This document shows positions 14,932 through 22,211 of a stretch of 22,211 bases of DNA, piece by piece. This stretch comes from Arthrobacter sp. (GTDB taxonomy: Bacteria > Actinomycetota > Actinomycetes > Actinomycetales > Micrococcaceae), in assembly GCA_025464925.1 (NCBI GenBank), contig JAODMS010000095.1, positions 1 to 22,211 of the forward strand, read 5' to 3'. The position numbers and the translations under genes were made by a program. The stretch's first letter is position 1, and every line of letters begins with the position of its first letter. The notes beneath the pieces are model-generated. The model searched no databases. It was given only the letters and a program-made list of their open reading frames with translations, and was not told the DNA's origin.

Positions 14932-15738
14932 ATGCAGCAAAGTTCCAGCCGCCAGACCTCGGGCACCCAGATCCTGGTAGGTGTCAGCACCAAGATGTAC
15001 CTGGGCTACCGGGACAGTCTGGACTGGCTGGAGCAGCTGCGCCACCAAGTGGACACCCGTCCGGCCCTCGCGGCCGGGCGGGTTCTCCCGTTTGTCATTC
15101 CCTCGTTTCCCGTTCTGCCCGCGGCGGCCCGGCTCCTGGCGGGTTCGCCGCTGCTGCTCGGCGCCCAGAACTGCGGCTGGTCCGACGGCCCGTGGACGGG
15201 GGAGGTGGCCCCGTCCATGCTCGCAGAACTCGGCGTCCGGCTGGTGGAAATCGGCCACGCCGAACGCCGTCGGCACTTCAGCGAGGACGATTCCATGATT
15301 GCACTCAAGGTCCGGGCCGCGGACGACGCCGGGCTGACGCCATTGCTGTGCGTGGGAGAGCTCGACGGCGGGCAGCCGGCAGCCGCGGCCGACTTTGTAT
15401 ACCACCAGATCGAATCGGCCGTCGAGGGGGATCGGGACCTGGCCAGCCGTCTCACGATTGCCTATGAACCTGTATGGGCCATCGGTGCGGCGGAGCCCGC
15501 GGCCGCCGCGTATGTCTCCGACGTCGTCCAGCGGCTTCGGGGTCACCTCGCCGCGGCCGGGCTGGAGGAGCTGCCGGTGATCTACGGCGGTTCGGCGAAG
15601 CCCGGGCTTCTGCCAGCGCTCAATGGCGTTTCCGGCCTGTTCCTGGGACGCTTCGCGCACGACCCGGCAAACTTTGGCCGGGTGCTGGACGAGGCGCTTT
15701 TGCTGGACGAAGGCCTTCCACGCCTGCCGCAGCGTTAG
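14932..15738 (+). CDS. Triose-phosphate-isomerase-like protein, probable L-erythrulose-1-phosphate isomerase
   Basis: A 268-residue TIM-family enzyme with the catalytic residues kept: Lys21 in VSTKMYLG, His109 in VEIGHAERR, Glu179 in IAYEPVWAIG, and the phosphate loop YGGSAKP. It differs from true triose-phosphate isomerase at positions usually fixed. The NWK of the active site reads STK (Asn replaced by Ser or Thr, Trp lost), and IGHSERR reads IGHAERR. Such divergent paralogues in tetrose operons (LerI, Brucella EryH) interconvert L-erythrulose-1-phosphate and D-erythrulose-4-phosphate. That fits the kinase before it and the RpiB-like enzyme after it in the route. It is the last gene of the operon. 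The ribosome site is weak (AGAAAG), and the stop overlaps the stop of the convergent nuclease-helicase gene. Confidence 0.88.
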   Translation: MQQSSSRQTSGTQILVGVSTKMYLGYRDSLDWLEQLRHQVDTRPALAAGRVLPFVIPSFPVLPAAARLLAGSPLLLGAQNCGWSDGPWTGEVAPSMLAELGVRLVEIGHAERRRHFSEDDSMIALKVRAADDAGLTPLLCVGELDGGQPAAAADFVYHQIESAVEGDRDLASRLTIAYEPVWAIGAAEPAAAAYVSDVVQRLRGHLAAAGLEELPVIYGGSAKPGLLPALNGVSGLFLGRFAHDPANFGRVLDEALLLDEGLPRLPQR

Positions 15739-18700
15739 CGGCTGCGCCGGCCAGGCACCGACCTCTGGCACAGGCCGATGAAGCCGCCGAGCTGTTCCAG
15801 CCCTTCCGGGTGCGCGGGGAGGTAGTTGGTCAGTTCGGGCGCCCGGAGCACGACCGCCCGCCACTGCCCGCGGGAGACGGCCACGTTGATCCGGTTGCGC
15901 GAGAGCAGGAACTCCATGCCGCGCGGAGCTTCGGCAACCGCCGAGCACGTCATGGACACAATCACCACCACCGCTTCCTGGCCCTGGAACTTGTCCACCG
16001 TTCCCACTCGGATGTCCGGCAGGGCGGCACGATCCAGGGCTCCACGGATCAAGTTCACCTGGGCGTTGTAGGGGGCCACCACCAGGAGGTCGGCAGCTTC
16101 CAGCGGGCGGCTTCCCTGGCCGGCGTGCCAGGCAAGCCCCAGATGGCGCCTGACCTGCCGGACCACTTCGGCTGCTTCCTCGAGTGAGGACGTGATGTTG
16201 CCGCTGTGCTCGACCAGAACGGTTTCAATGCCGGCGGGAACGCCGTCCAGCCGCCGGAAGTCCGTGGCCGGGGCTGAGCGCAGCCGGCCCTCATAGGAGA
16301 GCTCCGACACGGCGCGGCACAATTCCGAGGTCATCCGCCACGAGTGCTCCAGGAAGTATCCGAGCTCGGGCGGAAGGGTGGCGTGGCCGGCCGAGATCCA
16401 TCCCAGGGCTGACTCGTCGACAGGTTCAGGGTGGGTGCACTGGCTGACCTGCGGCAACTGCCGGGGGTCGCCGAGCAGCAGCAGCCGACTGCTCGCCTGC
16501 GCCACGGCCAGGGTGTTGGCCAGGGAGAACTGGCCGGCCTCGTCAATCACCAGCAGGTCCAGCGAGCCGGCAGGCACGGTGGCGCCGGTCATGGTCCACG
16601 CTGTGCCGCCGACCAGGGCGCCGCCCTGCGAGCCGAGCAGGCGGGCGACATCCTGGGCACCACGCTGGTCCCAGGAAAGCAGCTCTTGATGCTTCACGTG
16701 CTTCGCGACACGCGCGGGATCGACGCCAGCCTTGGTGATGGCTGTCCGGAGAAGGTTTTCCACGACGGCATGGGACTGGGCGACGACGCCGACCTTCCAC
16801 CCGCATGCCACCAACCGGGCGATGACATGCGAGCCCACATGCGTCTTGCCGGTTCCGGGCGGGCCTTGGACAGCCACATAGGAGTGGTCCAGGGCGCCGA
16901 CGGCTTCCGTAATGGCATCAATGAAGCGGTCCGGTCCCTCACCGGGGGCGGGCAGCGGCAGGCCTGAGCGAAGCCGCGGCGGAACATGCCGCACCAGGTC
17001 CAGGGCAGGATGTGGCGGAAATGCGGATCGTCCTGCACGCAGTCCCGCGGCAACATTGTCAGCCAGAACGGCCAGCGCTTCCTCGAGCCTCTTGGTTCGG
17101 AGGGGCTGGTCCTCGGTCAGGGCGACGGGCAGCTGGGCGTACCGCTCGACGTTCCGGTGGAGCTTGTCCCGGATGACGACGGTGTCCTTCCCCTGGGCAT
17201 AGCCGAGTTCCAGGATCTCCGTCCCAAACCAGCCATTGCGTCCGATGCCGCCGGTGCCCGTACCCTCGAGCCCCGCGGGAAGCGGGGGCTCATACATGCG
17301 AAACCAAGTGCTCCCCACCCGAAAGTCCGAGCCCGGCGTCATGCTGCCGATCAGTTTGACCCTGCGCTCCGGAAGCTTGGCGCCGTCTTTCCACCAGTCT
17401 TCCAAGGCCACGGCGTCCTCGACCAGGAAGACGTTGCGGTCCTGGTGATGAGCGTCCGGGCCGTTCTCGCAGCGGTCAAAGTGCGCCCACCAGAACGCCT
17501 TGCGCTCCCGGCGGTGATAGCTGACAGCTGCCGCCAGCATCGGGACTGCCTGCCGGTCGGCGTCCGGCAGGCTGGTGCCAGGGTCGGACGACTCGGCCAG
17601 TGCCAGTGCCGGTTCCGCGGAGCTCCCGGTGGTCCCGGCGTTGCCGGTCTTCGAAGCGGCAGCGGTTCCGCCGGCACGGAGACCGCCGTCCCTCCGGCTG
17701 TCCGGCGGTTTCCCGGGATCCCCGGCACCGGGTCCGATCCCGCGCTCCCGGGCGAGGCCGAGCAGCCAGTTCCGGAGTTCCAGCGTGGACAGGCAGTCGT
17801 ATTCGTTGTAGTCGGAGATGCCGGCGAGGATCGCGGCGGCCTCCGCCTCGCGGTTGGCGCCGCGTGCCTCACAATACTGCGCATAGGCAACCACGGAAGC
17901 GCCGGCGTCTTTCACTTCGCCTGTGCGCAGGTTCTGACCCATGTAGAGCGGTTCGAGCTTCTTGAGGCTGTAGGAGTTTTCGGAAATCCGGATGCTGTTC
18001 CGGACGGTCTGGTAGAGGTCCACCAGGAGCCCGTCGCGCAGCCACTGGTCCACTGTGTCCTCGCCGGCGACATGCATCACGGAGAGTTTCCGTAGCGCAG
18101 TTTTTTCGTAGGCGGCGTAGTGGTAAACGTGCATGTCCGGGTACTTGCCCCGGCGCTTCTCCACATAGTCGAGGAAGTCCAGGAACGCTCGCTTCTCCGC
18201 CTCCCGGCTGTGGGCCCAAAACGGCTTGAACAGGCCCGCAGCGCCCGGCTCGGCGGGCGCTTCGATCACTCCGAACAGGTACTCGAGCCCCCAGGCTCCG
18301 GTGGCGCTTTCCTGCCAGAGAGGATCGCCCTCGAAGTCGAAGAAGATGTCGCCGTCGCTCGGAGGGGGCAGCTCCGCCAGCGTGTTTTCCGGGATCACCC
18401 GGTAGCGCAGGGTGTGTTCTTCGCCGTCCCTGACGTACCGGACGCCACCATCGGCGCTGCCGGTACCGCTCTGCATTCTTGCCTGGTCCTGCAGGCGCAA
18501 TAGGAAGGCGTTTGCCACGGGAAACCGGGCTTCCGCTAATTGCCTGACGGTGAAGATGCCTTGCTCGTGGAGTTTCTTGCGCTGCGCGGAGTTCATCCGC
18601 GCCACAAGAAGCAGATCATCGGTGGCCTTGGCCTGCTCCTGGCAGTAGTCACATCGGCCGCACGCGGAGATGCCGGCTGCCCCCCATCGCACCGGCTCGG

Positions 18701-19388
18701 ACTGATCCCGGTGGGCGGAGGCCAGCGTCAGGAAGCGGTCCCGCCGCTCGCGGAAAACGGCAAGGATTTCTGCGAGCTTGTGGCTGCTGCGGACGTAGTC
18801 GAAGCCGCCGTCCGGCAGCGGCACCGTGGCGCCGAGGACCAGTGTCACCTCCGGGTCCGGCCTTATCCCCGCTTTCAGCAGCTGGTCGCCGTAGGCGGCG
18901 AGCTGGAGCAAGGCGGTCGCCTTGGCGTGGCGGGCCAGTTTCGTGTCGAACACGGCGTAGGCGCCGTCGGCCTGCCGTACCAGGAAATCGGAGCGCCCAT
19001 GGAACTGGCCGTCAAAGAAGGCCGCCTGGAACACGACGTCGGCGCCCGAGCGAAGGGCCTCGATGGATTCGTGGTGCTTGGCCAGCAAGGTGGCGCGGTC
19101 CATGGCCTCGGCGGGAAGGACGTTGTAGACGCCGCCGCCCGTGGCCGGATCCCAGTCGCCGAACTCCTCAATGAAGGTGGCCAGCACCCCGCGTTCGTGG
19201 ACATCGCCGAGCTTCGCGGCGTGTTCAAGCATCTCGTCGGTGGCGAAAACAGCCTTAGGCGTGCGGCCGAGCTTCTCATCGAGCTTCCGCAGCAGCTGGT
19301 ACTCGCAGCTGGCCGCTACCACGAGATCACTCGCGGAAAAGATCAGGTCCTGTCCTGGACCCGGAACTTCCGGTTCAAGAAGAAACAC
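15735..19388 (-). CDS. TM0106-type RecB-like nuclease / RNase H-like / SF1 helicase fusion
   Basis: A 1217-residue DNA-processing protein. Domain 1 is a Cas4/RecB-type PD-(D/E)xK nuclease: His64, Asp134, Asp148-Thr-Lys150 and the QxxxY motif Gln162-Tyr166, with Cys28 plus Cys243, Cys246 and Cys249 placed to hold a 4Fe-4S cluster. Domain 2 (about 345-560) is RNase H-like (IFFDFEGDPLW; VYHYAAYEKTALRKL; DYNEYDC). A Gly/Ser/Ala-rich linker follows at about 565-625. Domain 3 is an SF1 Dna2/Upf1-type helicase with Walker A QGPPGTGKT (about 840), LVIDEAGQF (about 945), GDPRQLPQV, VDKFQGQE and NRINVAVSRG (about 1160). All motifs look intact. The likely role is resection or repair of DNA ends or foreign DNA; the in vivo task is unknown. 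The GTG start is supported by a G-rich stretch just upstream. Confidence 0.92.
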   Translation of the reverse strand: MFLLEPEVPGPGQDLIFSASDLVVAASCEYQLLRKLDEKLGRTPKAVFATDEMLEHAAKLGDVHERGVLATFIEEFGDWDPATGGGVYNVLPAEAMDRATLLAKHHESIEALRSGADVVFQAAFFDGQFHGRSDFLVRQADGAYAVFDTKLARHAKATALLQLAAYGDQLLKAGIRPDPEVTLVLGATVPLPDGGFDYVRSSHKLAEILAVFRERRDRFLTLASAHRDQSEPVRWGAAGISACGRCDYCQEQAKATDDLLLVARMNSAQRKKLHEQGIFTVRQLAEARFPVANAFLLRLQDQARMQSGTGSADGGVRYVRDGEEHTLRYRVIPENTLAELPPPSDGDIFFDFEGDPLWQESATGAWGLEYLFGVIEAPAEPGAAGLFKPFWAHSREAEKRAFLDFLDYVEKRRGKYPDMHVYHYAAYEKTALRKLSVMHVAGEDTVDQWLRDGLLVDLYQTVRNSIRISENSYSLKKLEPLYMGQNLRTGEVKDAGASVVAYAQYCEARGANREAEAAAILAGISDYNEYDCLSTLELRNWLLGLARERGIGPGAGDPGKPPDSRRDGGLRAGGTAAASKTGNAGTTGSSAEPALALAESSDPGTSLPDADRQAVPMLAAAVSYHRRERKAFWWAHFDRCENGPDAHHQDRNVFLVEDAVALEDWWKDGAKLPERRVKLIGSMTPGSDFRVGSTWFRMYEPPLPAGLEGTGTGGIGRNGWFGTEILELGYAQGKDTVVIRDKLHRNVERYAQLPVALTEDQPLRTKRLEEALAVLADNVAAGLRAGRSAFPPHPALDLVRHVPPRLRSGLPLPAPGEGPDRFIDAITEAVGALDHSYVAVQGPPGTGKTHVGSHVIARLVACGWKVGVVAQSHAVVENLLRTAITKAGVDPARVAKHVKHQELLSWDQRGAQDVARLLGSQGGALVGGTAWTMTGATVPAGSLDLLVIDEAGQFSLANTLAVAQASSRLLLLGDPRQLPQVSQCTHPEPVDESALGWISAGHATLPPELGYFLEHSWRMTSELCRAVSELSYEGRLRSAPATDFRRLDGVPAGIETVLVEHSGNITSSLEEAAEVVRQVRRHLGLAWHAGQGSRPLEAADLLVVAPYNAQVNLIRGALDRAALPDIRVGTVDKFQGQEAVVVIVSMTCSAVAEAPRGMEFLLSRNRINVAVSRGQWRAVVLRAPELTNYLPAHPEGLEQLGGFIGLCQRSVPGRRSR

Positions 19389-19523
19389 TTCGCCCCCGCT
19401 GCAGTAGCCCCGTTGCCGTTAATGTCTTCCCGCCAAGCTACCAAAGCCCCCTGACAATCAGGCGGGCAGCGGCGCCGGGATTCGGTGGTTCCCGTGCCCG
19501 GCTCGGCGTATGGTCTGAAGACC

Positions 19524-19967
19524 ATGACTGAACAGCAACCCTTCGAGCTGGTCCAGCGCTACCCGGGTTTCGAGCTGCGTCGCTACCCAGCGCACGTCTT
19601 GGCCGAAGTCGTTGTCAGGGCAACGTTCGACCGGGCCGGCAACGCCGCCTTCCGTCCCCTCTCCCACTACATCAGCGGCAACAACGCCCCCCGGAAGGCG
19701 CTGGCCATGACGGCTCCGGTGGTCCATGGCGTCGGGCCATCACAAAAGCTGGTCATGACGGCGCCGGTCCTCCAAAGCGGGCCGCTGCCCGGAGGTGATG
19801 ATGCGGCCGAATTTGTGGTCGCCTTCGTGCTGCCGGCCGGCCTGGCCGCCATAGGATTGCCGCGATTTGCCCGCTTCGATCCGCCGTTCAAGCCGTGGTT
19901 CCTCCGCCACAACGAGGTCATCCAGGACGTCGAGCAGCCCACGGACGCTCCCGGCACGGCGGGGTAA
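19524..19967 (+). CDS. SOUL heme-binding family protein, internally shortened
   Basis: A 147-residue member of the SOUL/HBP family. It begins with the family pattern (PFELVQRYPGFELRRYPAHV), keeps the repeated AMTAPVV and VMTAPVL motifs, and ends with the conserved FARFDPPFKPWFLRHNEVIQDV. Usual bacterial members are about 200 residues. Here the strand FVVAFVLPAG (near 19840) runs straight into the C-terminal motif (near 19860), so the middle block that normally carries the second half of the fold (around a FSGRW-type motif) is absent without loss of frame. It may not fold or bind heme normally. ATG 19524 is chosen by family alignment; an upstream in-frame GTG at 19485 exists. No clear ribosome site is seen. 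Confidence 0.82.
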   Translation: MTEQQPFELVQRYPGFELRRYPAHVLAEVVVRATFDRAGNAAFRPLSHYISGNNAPRKALAMTAPVVHGVGPSQKLVMTAPVLQSGPLPGGDDAAEFVVAFVLPAGLAAIGLPRFARFDPPFKPWFLRHNEVIQDVEQPTDAPGTAG

Positions 19968-19993
19968 ACACTTGGGTAAGGCAAAATGGCAGG

Positions 19994-22211
<2,218 letters not shown>

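Noticed and set aside
14932..15738. Assignment as the glycolytic triose-phosphate isomerase
   Set aside because: The conserved Asn-Trp before the catalytic Lys is lost, and the gene is not beside gap and pgk but in a tetrose-type operon.

Overview
The window is high-GC, tightly packed DNA. Start codons are a mix of ATG and GTG, short 4-base overlaps are common, and the gene content (DUF6318 lipoprotein with a PKD partner, TM0106-type nuclease-helicase, FCD-type GntR regulator, Tex) suggests an actinobacterium of the Micrococcaceae, probably of the Arthrobacter/Pseudarthrobacter type. The genus is inferred from the character of the proteins, not from a marker gene.

Left part (1-5786), mixed genes. 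It holds the end of an ABC exporter, a hot-dog thioesterase, a small PLDc_N-like membrane protein, an unrecognised 112-residue protein divergent from a TetR regulator, an orphan Vsr-type mismatch endonuclease, and a translationally coupled pair of exported proteins (DUF6318 lipoprotein and PKD-domain protein). The exported pair is visibly poorer in G+C than its neighbours. An Old Yellow Enzyme family reductase follows at 5962-7032.

Centre (7033-15738), a regulated catabolic locus. An array of stem-loops separates the reductase gene from a GntR/FCD regulator. An apparent eight-gene operon follows: xylose-isomerase-type TIM barrel, DhaK-DhaL fused ketose kinase, RpiB-like isomerase, 3-hydroxyacyl-CoA-dehydrogenase-fold oxidoreductase, SDR dehydrogenase, a 42-residue one-helix membrane protein, an ACS-family MFS transporter and a divergent triose-phosphate-isomerase-like protein. 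The palindrome TCCTATAGGA occurs at the regulator start and just upstream of the operon, and a one-mismatch copy lies between them. The kinase, TIM-like and RpiB-like genes match the known erythrulose route (L-erythrulose to L-erythrulose-1-phosphate to D-erythrulose-4-phosphate to D-erythrose-4-phosphate). The anion-type transporter, the HADH-fold dehydrogenase and the TIM barrel suggest that the four-carbon ketose is made by oxidising and decarboxylating a five-carbon sugar acid. That is the most interesting hypothesis in the window. A plain tetritol pathway is the main alternative.

Right part (15735-22211), nucleic acid functions. A 1217-residue TM0106-type protein (Fe-S RecB/Cas4-like nuclease, RNase H-like domain, SF1 helicase) converges on the operon with overlapping stop codons. 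Upstream of it and divergent is a SOUL-family protein that appears to lack an internal block of the domain. The gene for the Tex S1 protein follows and runs off the window end.
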